Shown here: in pieces, positions 51,964 to 59,045 of the stretch | Layout of the letters: each line of letters starts with the position of its first letter | Numbering within the stretch: the stretch's first letter is position 1 | Virus record (IMG/VR): IMGVR_UViG_3300017917_000405 | Location: 1-64,000 of that record | Source of the DNA: a virus | Length of the DNA: 64,000 nt | Strand: one strand, 5' to 3' | Translations under genes and position numbers: made by a program | The notes under the pieces: generated by a model | Told to the model about the DNA's origin: nothing | Database searches by the model: none | Seen by the model: only the letters and a program-made list of their open reading frames with translations

Positions 51964-53889
51964 TTAGACAGAGACTATATCACAAGATCCAGCAACACAT
52001 GCAAGATCCTGAGTTCCAGTAGTTGTATCTGATTGCTCATAGTATGAAAGCCATACCCAATCAATTGTTTCTGGAGTTCTTGTTATCAATTCGTTATATT
52101 CTGACTCTGTAATTTCTTGGTATGGTGCTTGCTGATATGTGTGATCTGAGTGTGGAAGAAATGAAATTCCAGAGATTTCGTCCATGTGCTTAAACACCCA
52201 TGCACCAACATCCATCCATTCATCTTCACGAACAGATACTGTAATTGAAGGCTTATGTTCTGCCCAATGTCTTTGATACATCAGCCAGAGTTCTAGATGC
52301 TTAATTGCGGTAAGGTCTGATCTTGTAAGCGCATTAGATGGAGCCTTGATTGGAAACGTAAATACTGTTGTGTCCATTGGCTTCATTACATCTGGTTCTG
52401 CAATTACTCCCATGTCTTTGAGCATTGTTGTAATTGGGTCTTTATTGTCTGCTCTAACTGTGCGAGCATAGAATTCGCTATGCCATGGGTGCATACCGCT
52501 TGCGCCATTAACAAGTTGTGAGACAGTACCGGAAGGCTTTACACAGGTAATGGCAGTAGCCTGGTTAATACCAATTTTTGAAGCCCACGCCTTATTAATT
52601 TCAACTGATTTCTCGCGCATTGCTGTCAGCCATTCGATTAGTTTTTCTTCACCCTCAGATCCATTAAGAACTGGGTGGCTAAGTTGATTTGTTAGAGATA
52701 CACCAAGCAATCTTTCTTCTTCTGAGTTCTTTTGCCAAATTTTTCTAAGGTACTTAAAACGAGTAAACGTTGACTGTACAGTTCCAAGAATTGTTGCTGT
52801 CTCTACCTTTTCTAGTAGTTCTTCTAAAGTATCTGTTTCACGAACTACAACCTCTGTAAGATTACAGAATTGGTATGGTCGCAAAATAATTTCACTACAT
52901 GGGTTAGTTCCAAATTCATGCTCTGGATCTCTTCTACCATTTTTCTTTGCAACATTCTTGGCAGCATCTCTAGAAAAAATACCGCGTTCGCCAGACTTTG
53001 AATCGTACAAAGCCTTCCACTCTGCCATAAAAACTTCCATTGTTGGAGTTTGTTCGTATACTGCTGAGTTGTTTGCTAGAGCACGCTGACCGTTATATTC
53101 CCACCAAGAACCAGACTTTGCGGCTGCCATATTTCGATCCTCTAGGTCGGACAGAGAAATCATTGCTGAGCGACGTACACCGCCCACAACAACAACTTCT
53201 GCAACCTTACACATAATGTCATGTGCTTCAAGTGGGGTGATCTTACGTCCTGCAGCGTTTCTAATAAGTTCTACTGAAAACTTAAACAGTCTATCCAATG
53301 GTTCTGGGCCAGACGCCCTTCCACCAAATGTCTTAAGTCTTTCTCCTGCAGGTCGAACCTTGCTCATGTCCCATGTTGGAATTTGACCTTGCCATAGCAA
53401 CGCCAAAAGTTCCTTAAATGCTCGTGCCCAGCCAGCCTTTGAGTCCTCTACAATAATTACGGTAGAAGTCTCCTCAAAGTGCTCGTCTACTCGTGGCAAC
53501 TGATTTACATAACGTGATTCTACTGAATATCCAACACCTGTTCCACACATAAGAATATACATTGCTTCATCAAATGATCTTAGTGAATCAACTGGTAGGT
53601 ATGAGCAATTAAAAATACAAGTGTTATCTCTTTCAAGTGCTGGCCCAGCGGTCATCAAAGCACGCATTGAAGGCATTACCTTTGTAGCAATAATATCTTC
53701 ACGAATCTTTTCAATGACCTTCTTGTTCATCTCAAAATTGCTGTGTTCTTTAAGAGCATTAAAGATGTAATCAACGTACCTATCCACAGTTTCATCCCAG
53801 TTTTCTCGGCGGTTTTCTTCTTCTATCCACCTTGCGTAACGGGTCTTGTGAATTACCTGCTGATAAGCAGAAGGTAGTTGATATGTCAT
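51964..53889 (-). CDS. nrdJ: Class II (adenosylcobalamin) ribonucleotide reductase
   Basis: 641 residues from ATG 53889, which has GGAGAG six bases upstream; a start at 53928 would add 13 residues. Active-site loop NPCSEI at 329-334 (C331, E333), partner Cys in IFNCSYLP (C95) and C342, and a C-terminal CVAGSC pair at 631-636 that re-reduces the site. These fit the monomeric RTPR (Lactobacillus-type) class. Radical chemistry needs coenzyme B12, so the host must have it. It makes dNTPs from NTPs for phage replication. Confidence 0.9.
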   Translation of the reverse strand: MTYQLPSAYQQVIHKTRYARWIEEENRRENWDETVDRYVDYIFNALKEHSNFEMNKKVIEKIREDIIATKVMPSMRALMTAGPALERDNTCIFNCSYLPVDSLRSFDEAMYILMCGTGVGYSVESRYVNQLPRVDEHFEETSTVIIVEDSKAGWARAFKELLALLWQGQIPTWDMSKVRPAGERLKTFGGRASGPEPLDRLFKFSVELIRNAAGRKITPLEAHDIMCKVAEVVVVGGVRRSAMISLSDLEDRNMAAAKSGSWWEYNGQRALANNSAVYEQTPTMEVFMAEWKALYDSKSGERGIFSRDAAKNVAKKNGRRDPEHEFGTNPCSEIILRPYQFCNLTEVVVRETDTLEELLEKVETATILGTVQSTFTRFKYLRKIWQKNSEEERLLGVSLTNQLSHPVLNGSEGEEKLIEWLTAMREKSVEINKAWASKIGINQATAITCVKPSGTVSQLVNGASGMHPWHSEFYARTVRADNKDPITTMLKDMGVIAEPDVMKPMDTTVFTFPIKAPSNALTRSDLTAIKHLELWLMYQRHWAEHKPSITVSVREDEWMDVGAWVFKHMDEISGISFLPHSDHTYQQAPYQEITESEYNELITRTPETIDWVWLSYYEQSDTTTGTQDLACVAGSCDIVSV

Positions 53890-53969
53890 ATAAATCTCTC
53901 CATAAATTTTATTTTTTATATCTGCCATCAGCAGCGTATTTCTCTATTCTACGGCATGATCTATTTAGG

Positions 53970-53991
53970 AACAAGTTAGTCAGAGAGTGAT
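53970..53991 (+). repeat. Copy 1 of a flanking inverted repeat
   Basis: AACAAGTT-N4-AGAGAGTGAT, 12 bases before the ATG of the 54004 gene. The same two words recur in opposite orientation at 54289-54312. TAAACT just after it (53991-53996) is 7 bases from the ATG and may be a -10 box. Confidence 0.6.
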
Positions 53992-54003
53992 AAACTTAAC
54001 AAC

Positions 54004-54213
54004 ATGATAACGATACAAGAATTACATAAATATTATAAATTAGCAGATCAAGGATTAGTTAAAAAGTTTAATTGTCCATCAGATCATGATCATCCTGATC
54101 TTATTCCATCAGTAGATGAAAACGATAATCCTATACTTTACTGTTTAGGATGTTCGTCAAGAATTACTTTAGGTGAAAACCTATCTTCTATTATTAAATA
54201 TTTATTATATTAA
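54004..54213 (+). CDS. Small zinc-binding protein, plus strand
   Basis: 69 residues. MITIQELHKYYKLADQGLVKKF, CPSDHDHPDLIPS, YCLGCSSRI: a CP...H...C-x2-C zinc site in a layout I recognise from short actinophage proteins. It is an isolated plus-strand gene inside a minus-strand region. Flanked by the inverted AACAAGTT/AGAGAGTGAT repeats. No Shine-Dalgarno, and the likely -10 (TAAACT) is 7 bases before the ATG, so the mRNA may be leaderless. Confidence 0.7.
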   Translation: MITIQELHKYYKLADQGLVKKFNCPSDHDHPDLIPSVDENDNPILYCLGCSSRITLGENLSSIIKYLLY

Positions 54214-54288
54214 ATAAATATATTATATATATTTATAATATTTATATTTTTTATATATATAAAAGAAAGTGTAGCAGACGTTTTTATG
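54214..54288. other. Extremely AT-rich spacer
   Basis: The stretch after the zinc gene is almost pure A/T for about 50 bases (TATATATTTATAATATTTAT). There is no gene. It lies between the inverted repeats and could melt easily. Confidence 0.6.
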
Positions 54289-54312
54289 ATCACTCTCTAA
54301 AAACAACTTGTT
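54289..54312 (-). repeat. Copy 2 of the flanking inverted repeat
   Basis: Minus-strand AACAAGTT-N6-AGAGAGTGAT, the inverted counterpart of 53970-53991 (the 10-base word is exact). It begins 5 bases beyond the glycosyltransferase stop. Confidence 0.6.
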
Positions 54313-54316
54313 GTTA

Positions 54317-55285
54317 CTAATTTGTTATCTGATCGTAACGTTCAAGAAATTCTTTTTTCACTAGACTGAAGTGATCTCCAACTTTCTTTTTCCAATTCCA
54401 TTGATTATGAACTTCTGATGCTCTATCATAATAAACATCACACACATCTTGAGGACTATTATCAACAAAATTTTTCATTTTATTAACAACATCTTCATAG
54501 TCTGGCCTATACATCTTTCCAGGATGAATGTCTTGCCACAGAGAATAGTCTAAGTAACTATTGATTCTATGCTCTGGTAGTAAAAAGTTTGAATAATCCA
54601 TCCACTTAGTGGTTGATATAACAGGCATCCCAGTAGCAAGAGCCTGTAGTGGAAGCAGACCAAACCCCTCGCCCCATGTTGGATAAATAAAACAATGAGC
54701 ATTAGACATTAGTTTAGACATTTCTGGATACATTAAATTTTCTGTAACAACTTTTACGTTTGGCTCGTTGTATGGAATAGCAGATCCACCATATGCCTTA
54801 ATAATAAGTTCTACGTTTTTATTTCCAGCAAAGTTTTCCATAAATGCATTAAACGTGTCGTATAGATTTTTGCGATATGCAGGTGCTCCAAAATGAATAA
54901 ATGTTATTTTGTCATCTACAGTTCTCTTTGCTGGTTGCCATACATCGTCTATTCCATGACCAAATACCTTAATTGGACCACTAAAATATTCTGTAAATAC
55001 ATCTTTACAAAATTGATTTGGAACCCATAGTTCATCTATTTGTTCTAAATACTCATCCCACTTTGGCTTTAGCGACGTTGACTCCCAAGCGGTATATCCA
55101 ATCTTGTAAGAGCGTTCTCCATAAAATTTATAAAACTGTGGATGAGCAAACGTTATTTCAATATCTGCTTTTCTATCTCTTACAACGGTATAGTCAAGTT
55201 TTGGTAGGGTGCTTAGAATTTTAAATGTTGCGTGTCCGTACCCAGTCATAACTGCTGAATCACAGTTATTCATGCTTATTTTCAT
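54317..55285 (-). CDS. Glycosyltransferase, GT-B fold (GT4/GT1 type)
   Basis: 322 residues if ATG 55285 is used; a TTG at 55294 is three codons earlier. N-terminal Rossmann part with GYGHATFKILSTLPK and NQFCKDVFTEYF. Donor-binding part: FIHFGAPAYRKNLYDTFNAF (R/K pair), ELIIKAYGG, MSNAHCFIYPTWGEGFGLLPLQALATGMPVI. The E...E motif is E209 with Q at the second acidic site, which is unusual. It would transfer a sugar to virion proteins, host surface or modified DNA; the acceptor is unknown. Confidence 0.85.
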   Translation of the reverse strand: MKISMNNCDSAVMTGYGHATFKILSTLPKLDYTVVRDRKADIEITFAHPQFYKFYGERSYKIGYTAWESTSLKPKWDEYLEQIDELWVPNQFCKDVFTEYFSGPIKVFGHGIDDVWQPAKRTVDDKITFIHFGAPAYRKNLYDTFNAFMENFAGNKNVELIIKAYGGSAIPYNEPNVKVVTENLMYPEMSKLMSNAHCFIYPTWGEGFGLLPLQALATGMPVISTTKWMDYSNFLLPEHRINSYLDYSLWQDIHPGKMYRPDYEDVVNKMKNFVDNSPQDVCDVYYDRASEVHNQWNWKKKVGDHFSLVKKEFLERYDQITN

Positions 55286-55321
55286 GTTGTCCAATCTTTC
55301 TCACTATTCTACCTTAGAAAT

Positions 55322-55348
55322 GAAAAAAGCCCCACATTATAGTGGGGC
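55322..55348 (-). terminator. Rho-independent terminator after the holin gene
   Basis: Stem GCCCCAC / GTGGGGC with a 6-base loop, followed on the minus strand by TTTTTTCATTT. It lies 16 bases after the holin stop. Textbook. Confidence 0.88.
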
Positions 55349-55363
55349 AATTTTCAATAAGCA

Positions 55364-55585
55364 CTATGACTGCTTCTTTGATCCCTTTCCCCAACGATTA
55401 TCAGATGGGTCAAGCGCTGTGATGATTAGTGGTAGTACAGAAGCAAGACCAGCAGCAAGCCAAGTCCTAAGTTCTGTAATATCTACTGAAAATACATCAG
55501 CGCCGTCTGCAAGGAATAGTCCAAGTACAACTGAAATGAACACCTTGACATAGGACTTTACGATTTCTAGAATCTTGTTATCCAA
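55364..55585 (-). CDS. Holin
   Basis: 73 residues from TTG 55585 with AAGGAGG six bases upstream; the frame open further upstream is not used. Two predicted membrane segments: VKVFISVVLGLFLA (about 13-26) and TWLAAGLASVLPLIITAL (41-58), and a basic tail (WGKGSKKQS). The pattern ...WLAAGLASVLPLIITALDPSD... matches a common actinophage holin. Opposite the lysin gene, with a shared divergent promoter region. It would form the hole that starts lysis. Confidence 0.8.
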   Translation of the reverse strand: MDNKILEIVKSYVKVFISVVLGLFLADGADVFSVDITELRTWLAAGLASVLPLIITALDPSDNRWGKGSKKQS

Positions 55586-55606
55586 GGTAAACCTCCTTCT
55601 GGAGAA

Positions 55607-55612
55607 ATTATA
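55607..55612 (-). promoter_or_regulatory. -10 box for the holin gene
   Basis: Minus-strand TATAAT in the 90-base divergent gap, 21 bases before the TTG start. The -35 position is weak. It pairs with the plus-strand promoter at 55619. Confidence 0.5.
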
Positions 55613-55618
55613 CCCACA

Positions 55619-55647
55619 TTGACTTCTGCGAATATCCATGATAAGGT
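55619..55647 (+). promoter_or_regulatory. Sigma-A-like promoter for the lysin operon
   Basis: TTGACT (55619-55624), 17-base spacer, TAAGGT (55642-55647), then AAGGAGG and ATG at 55676. Good -35 and actinobacterial -10 (TANNNT) with correct spacing. Confidence 0.75.
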
Positions 55648-55675
55648 AGATAAGTTGCCGCCGCAAGGAGGAAAC

Positions 55676-56272
55676 ATGACGAAAACGAAACTGGTAGGAG
55701 GAATTATGGCAATGGGATTTGTTGCAGGTGCTGTAATGGGAGTTGCTGCTCCCAATTCCTCTCAACAGGCTTATGCTAAGTCTGTACCAACTGCGACGGA
55801 TGGGCTAACAGAGCCTACCGCCACAAATGTAGGACTTGTTCCTGCACAACAGGAGGCTACTGTAAAACGCCTACCAACTCTGCTGAGAGTTAATTCAGCA
55901 GATGACGAAAGAGGATTTGAAAAGAGTGCATATAAGGGGAAGTATTTTCACCGCGCCGATGAAACTCTACGTCGTTGCATTATCACAAGAGAGAGCCATG
56001 CGACCTATATGTTAAATGGCGGAGGGGCTTATCAATTCATGAGTTATGATAGATGGCCTATCTCACTTTCTTGGATGTTAAAGAAAGAAATACGCAAGCA
56101 CTATGGAAAACGGCTTGCAAATAAGATGCAGAAAATACTTTCTCATCATGAAGTAAACGAATGGTCCCGTTATTGGCAGGACGCAGCATTCTATACGGTT
56201 CTTAATTACAAGGGCCGTCATTCTGGAATCAAGCATTGGACTGCGACTGTTCCAGGGACAGACTGCTTTTAA
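55676..56272 (+). CDS. Secreted lysin, Rpf/lysozyme-like transglycosylase
   Basis: 198 residues from ATG 55676 (GGAGG seven bases before); an in-frame ATG at 55619 has no ribosome site. Signal peptide or SAR segment: KTKLVGGIMAMGFVAGAVMGVAA (about 4-26), then QAYA. Enzyme part from about 100: RCIITRESHATYMLNGGGAYQFMS (catalytic Glu in RES), then WSRYWQDAAFYTVLN and GIKHW. This is the layout of transglycosylase-like lysins of actinophages. It would cut peptidoglycan; the signal segment means it may cross the membrane without a holin. The plus-strand promoter at 55619 drives it. Confidence 0.8.
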   Translation: MTKTKLVGGIMAMGFVAGAVMGVAAPNSSQQAYAKSVPTATDGLTEPTATNVGLVPAQQEATVKRLPTLLRVNSADDERGFEKSAYKGKYFHRADETLRRCIITRESHATYMLNGGGAYQFMSYDRWPISLSWMLKKEIRKHYGKRLANKMQKILSHHEVNEWSRYWQDAAFYTVLNYKGRHSGIKHWTATVPGTDCF

Positions 56273-56281
56273 GTAGTACAA

Positions 56282-56332
56282 TGGTGGGGGTGGTATACCC
56301 AATTTATTAGGTGGCAACAACTACCCCCACCA
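56282..56332 (+). terminator. Long-loop hairpin between lysin and thyX
   Basis: TGGTGGGGGT (56282-56291) pairs with ACCCCCACCA (56323-56332) over a 31-base loop. No T run follows, so it may be a weak terminator or an RNA structure in the thyX leader. Confidence 0.5.
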
Positions 56333-56351
56333 CACTTATACTAGGAGAATT

Positions 56352-57035
56352 GTGAAAAAGGTTTTAGACCATGGATATGTTCGTCTTGTAAATAACATGG
56401 GCAGCGACTTGGACGTAGTAAATGCTGCTAGGGTTTCGTTTGATAAAGAAGTCGCAAAATTAGAAAACAAAGATGAAAGGCTCATTGAGTTTCTTGTACA
56501 ACACAAGCATGATTCATGTCTACGACATTGTGTAATGACTTTTGAAGTATATGCACCACTTATGGTCGCTAGACAATGGTATAAGCACGTTGTGGCTGCA
56601 AGCGCCCTTGACGACCAACTAGGATGGAATGAATCTTCTCGTAGATATATTACTGAAAATGAAGAATTCTATGTGCCAGAAGCCTGGAGAAGCGTCCCCG
56701 AAAATAGAAAACAAGGCTCTGGAGATAACCTAGACTTAAAGACCTCACAAGTACTTTCTGGAGCGTTAGCGCAGCATATAGATACCGCATACACACTTTA
56801 CAAAAACGCGCTAGAAGTTGGTGTCGCACCAGAACAAGCGCGATTGTTTTTGCCAGCATATGCGATGTATGTGCGCTGGCGTTGGACTGCATCCTTAAAT
56901 GCTGTATTGCACTTTATTGCGTTACGCAACGCGACGGAGGCACAGGCAGAGATCCAAGAATACTCCAAAGCCATAGAAACCATTACATACGACTATTATC
57001 CAATTACAAGCAAGTATTGGAATAAATACCGATGA
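56352..57035 (+). CDS. thyX: Flavin-dependent thymidylate synthase
   Basis: 227 residues, GTG start at 56352 with AGGAG before it. The ThyX core is recognisable: RQWYKHVVAASAL at 74-86 in place of the usual RHR-x7-S motif, then NESSRRY at 93-99, and later LPAYAMYVRWRWTASLNAVLHFIALR and AQAEIQEYSKAI. It makes dTMP from dUMP with FAD. The RHR site reads KHV and eight residues are inserted before NE, a departure from the classic motif. ATGA overlap with the oxygenase. Confidence 0.88.
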   Translation: MKKVLDHGYVRLVNNMGSDLDVVNAARVSFDKEVAKLENKDERLIEFLVQHKHDSCLRHCVMTFEVYAPLMVARQWYKHVVAASALDDQLGWNESSRRYITENEEFYVPEAWRSVPENRKQGSGDNLDLKTSQVLSGALAQHIDTAYTLYKNALEVGVAPEQARLFLPAYAMYVRWRWTASLNAVLHFIALRNATEAQAEIQEYSKAIETITYDYYPITSKYWNKYR

Positions 57036-57643
57036 GATATGAACACATTGCTGATCCACCGCTACTCATCGTGCATGACACCTTCACAGATGAAGAACTA
57101 CGTCGCGTGTGGAAAGAACTAGACTTTCTTACAGAAGAAGACTATATGCTTCCACCAGAAAGAACTGGAACTGCTACAAATGAGGACGGAAGCCCCAGGA
57201 AAAATAACGCAGCAAGGTTTATAGACCCATTCTATGCAGAAGGACTATATTCTCCAGTATGTTTATATACTGAAAAACTTATTGGATCTGATGTTCTAGA
57301 GCAATTAGAAAAGGTAAGCCCAACAAACAAGTTTTTCTCAAAAATTAATCATAGGTCAGTACTGATAAGTTACTATCAGAATTCTGGATACTACCATCCA
57401 CATGAAGATTCATGTTTTTATACAATAACTACTTATCTATTCAAAGAGCCTAAAAGGTTTACTGGAGGAGATATTTCCATAGAATTTCGGGGCGCGAAAA
57501 TAGAGATCCACATACACAACAATATGTCTATAATATTCCCATCCTTCTATCTACACGAAGTGTCTGAAATTAGGATGGAAGACAGACCATTCTCAGGTAA
57601 TGGTAGATATTGTATTTCTCAATTTTTAGGAAGTAAGTCATGA
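57032..57643 (+). CDS. 2-oxoglutarate/Fe(II) oxygenase (P4H-like)
   Basis: 203 residues. Iron triad: H124-x-D126 (YHPHEDSCFY) and H175 (FYLHEVSEI); the 2OG-binding Arg is R192 in GNGRYCISQF. Beta-jelly-roll order matches prolyl-hydroxylase-type enzymes. It starts in the thyX stop, so it is co-translated. It could hydroxylate a nucleotide, protein or metabolite; the thyX link suggests nucleotides, but that is inference. Confidence 0.85.
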   Translation: MRYEHIADPPLLIVHDTFTDEELRRVWKELDFLTEEDYMLPPERTGTATNEDGSPRKNNAARFIDPFYAEGLYSPVCLYTEKLIGSDVLEQLEKVSPTNKFFSKINHRSVLISYYQNSGYYHPHEDSCFYTITTYLFKEPKRFTGGDISIEFRGAKIEIHIHNNMSIIFPSFYLHEVSEIRMEDRPFSGNGRYCISQFLGSKS

Positions 57644-57825
57644 CCGAAGATACCGATCTTATTCTTTATATTATGCTAGGACGCATATATGATGTATTGA
57701 TGATTATTGCTGATGAAATGGGAAGAGGTCAAGATGTACTTGAATTGCGTCAATTGCATGAGTCAGGAGAACTTATCTGTCCCCCGCCGTCTTTAAAACC
57801 TAGTCCTGATCCAAATGCCAATTAA
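57640..57825 (+). CDS. Small acidic protein after the oxygenase
   Basis: 61 residues: hydrophobic helix (DLILYIMLGRIYDVLMIIADEMG) and a proline-rich tail (CPPPSLKPSPDPN). The helix may be amphipathic, not clearly transmembrane. ATGA overlap with the oxygenase. Its end overlaps the convergent gene by 26 bases. Function unknown. Confidence 0.55.
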   Translation: MTEDTDLILYIMLGRIYDVLMIIADEMGRGQDVLELRQLHESGELICPPPSLKPSPDPNAN

Positions 57826-58102
57826 TATGATCGTCTACTTTATTACGAATATCTTTAATATCTGATGATGCTTCTGCTATATCCTTAGCAAATTGTGATT
57901 GATTGTATTCAAGACGATTAATAGCATCTCTCATTGACCCACCGCCATTTGGATGTAGTTCTTTTTTGATATCGCAAAGTTCTTCTTTTACGTCTTTGAG
58001 TAACCATTTAGAAATAATAGTAACTACAGCAACAATTGCTATAACTGCACCCGCCATCTGGCCTAAAAATATAATTAAATCGTCAACTTGCGGAGTGTCC
58101 AT
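57800..58102 (-). CDS. Membrane protein with coiled-coil tail (second holin-like)
   Basis: 100 residues from ATG 58102 (AGGA ten bases upstream). One membrane segment near the N-terminus (IIFLGQMAGAVIAIVAVVTIISKWLL), then a charged helical tail (VKEELCDIKKELHPNGG, INRLEYNQSQFAKDIAEASSDIKDI). This is a class seen beside lysis genes in actinophages (holin-like or lysis regulator). It runs opposite to its neighbours. The exact function is inferred. Confidence 0.6.
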   Translation of the reverse strand: MDTPQVDDLIIFLGQMAGAVIAIVAVVTIISKWLLKDVKEELCDIKKELHPNGGGSMRDAINRLEYNQSQFAKDIAEASSDIKDIRNKVDDHINWHLDQD

Positions 58103-58175
58103 ACATTCATAGTTCCTATTTAGTTTTTTACAGGCCAGCCTGTAAATTAATTTTATCACGAAAAGATTACGATGA

Positions 58176-58181
58176 TATACT
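58176..58181 (+). promoter_or_regulatory. -10 box of a leaderless gene
   Basis: TATACT lies 6 bases before the ATG at 58188, so the RNA would start about at the A of ATG. -35 about TTATCA at 17 bases is weak to moderate. Confidence 0.55.
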
Positions 58182-58187
58182 TTGCAT

Positions 58188-58340
58188 ATGGAAACAACAG
58201 TAACTTGTAAACTATGTGGAACAGAACTTAACATTACACTAGGTACATCAGAATCAATGAATATAGATGGAACAATGATTACAACAATTATTAGTGCAAT
58301 GGGTTCAGCAATTCACGATTGCCCCGCGCTTTCTGCGTAA
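58188..58340 (+). CDS. 50-residue Cys/His protein
   Basis: METTVTCKLCGTELNIT, then a Ser/Met/Ile-rich middle and a HDCPALSA end. One CxxC and H-x-C give a possible zinc site. There is no Shine-Dalgarno. The promoter is nearly at the ATG. It is the last gene before the repeat-rich region. Function unknown. Confidence 0.6.
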   Translation: METTVTCKLCGTELNITLGTSESMNIDGTMITTIISAMGSAIHDCPALSA

Positions 58341-58344
58341 CATT

Positions 58345-58397
58345 TTGTTATAAAATTTCGTTATAAATTTGTTATATATTGTTATCATTTTGTTATA
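58345..58397 (+). repeat. TTGTTATA array, five copies about 11 bases apart
   Basis: TTGTTATA or close variants begin at 58345, 58358 (TCGTTATA), 58369, 58379 (TTGTTATC) and 58390. Spacing of 13, 11, 10 and 11 bases puts them on nearly the same helix face. The surrounding 70 bases are very A/T rich. It may be a DNA-unwinding element or protein-binding iterons. Isolated copies also occur at 60457-60464 and 60479-60486. Confidence 0.65.
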
Positions 58398-58619
58398 GTT
58401 CAAATTGAGAAAAATGTTAATAATATTTTATTTTGTATGATGTTGATATTTGTGTCCAAAATGTCCGTTTTGAGTAGTGCGCCCATAAATGTTCCTTACG
58501 ACCCCTATGTCCGTTTTGTGAGTTTTGTCATGGCGAATGGAATGCAGGCCCGTAGAATGGCGAAAGGACGGGAGGGTAGTTTCCTACCCCGCCGCCCTCT
58601 CGTGCCGCCTAGCGTCCCG
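58398..58619. other. Repeat-bearing spacer before the HNH cassette
   Basis: 222 bases without a convincing gene. It holds two exact TGTCCGTTTTG iterons (58462-58472 and 58508-58518) and, from about 58550, a shift to GC-rich DNA. Two hairpins at the end belong to the HNH cassette. Confidence 0.55.
58462..58518 (+). repeat. Two TGTCCGTTTTG iterons
   Basis: Exact copies at 58462-58472 and 58508-58518. They match the iteron family of the 59517-59612 array, with T in place of the central A. Confidence 0.6.
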
Positions 58620-58623
58620 CTAG
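58574..58623 (-). terminator. Two hairpins at the end of the HNH cassette
   Basis: GGGTAG-loop-CTACCC (58574-58589, minus-strand GAAA loop) and CTAGCG-TCC-CGCTAG (58609-58623, overlapping the HNH stop). Together they probably end the minus-strand transcript. Confidence 0.55.
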
Positions 58624-59045
58624 ATATCCTCGCCGCAGGTGTGGCAGTAGATCGCTGCCACTTGCTGGTCCCCGTTGTGATCTTCCTCCATGATCGCGCT
58701 GGTGAAATGATCTAGGTGTAGTGCCTTCCGTAGCCCGCGTGCCCATTCTGCGAACTCCATACCCTTGCGCTGCGCGTCGTGGGTCCATGCACCGTGGCAG
58801 GTGGCGCATAGCACCTGGCACTTAGACAGTTCCGCAAGCAGAGTGCGCGTGGAGTATCGGCGCACCATGTTCGCAGGGTGAACTACCTCGCCAGAGGCGT
58901 TGCGGTATTTGTTCGATGGATCTAGGTGGTCGAGCACTAGGCCCGCCGCGCTCGTGCGATATCCGCAGACTGTGCAACCGTGGGACAGTTTGTGCGCGTC
59001 AACTATGGCGCGATTGCGCTCCTGTGCCTGTCGTGAGATAGCCAT
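58620..59045 (-). CDS. HNH endonuclease in a GC-rich patch
   Basis: 141 residues from ATG 59045 with GAGGAG before. C24, C27 (CTVCG), D39-H40 (LVLDHLDPSN, the HNH motif), C76, C80 and C83-H84 (CQVLCATCHG). A second CxxC at 134-137 (CHTC) suggests an extra zinc knuckle. The GC content is far above that of surrounding phage DNA, which hints at acquisition from another source. It may be a free-standing homing endonuclease. It is coupled to two small upstream genes. Confidence 0.83.
   Translation of the reverse strand: MAISRQAQERNRAIVDAHKLSHGCTVCGYRTSAAGLVLDHLDPSNKYRNASGEVVHPANMVRRYSTRTLLAELSKCQVLCATCHGAWTHDAQRKGMEFAEWARGLRKALHLDHFTSAIMEEDHNGDQQVAAIYCHTCGEDI

Noticed and set aside
54214-54288. 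AT-rich spacer as origin
   Set aside because: No DnaA boxes or iterons; only an AT tract between the inverted repeats.
55586-55765. Extended N-terminus of the holin frame
   Set aside because: It would cover the divergent promoter and the lysin start and lacks a ribosome site; TTG 55585 has a strong AAGGAGG.
58345-58397. TTGTTATA array as a CRISPR array
   Set aside because: Units are about 11 bases with no spacer; typical of binding sites, not CRISPR.
58437-58715. 92-codon plus-strand frame
   Set aside because: Runs over the iterons and then antisense to the HNH gene. No ribosome site; composition jumps inside the frame.
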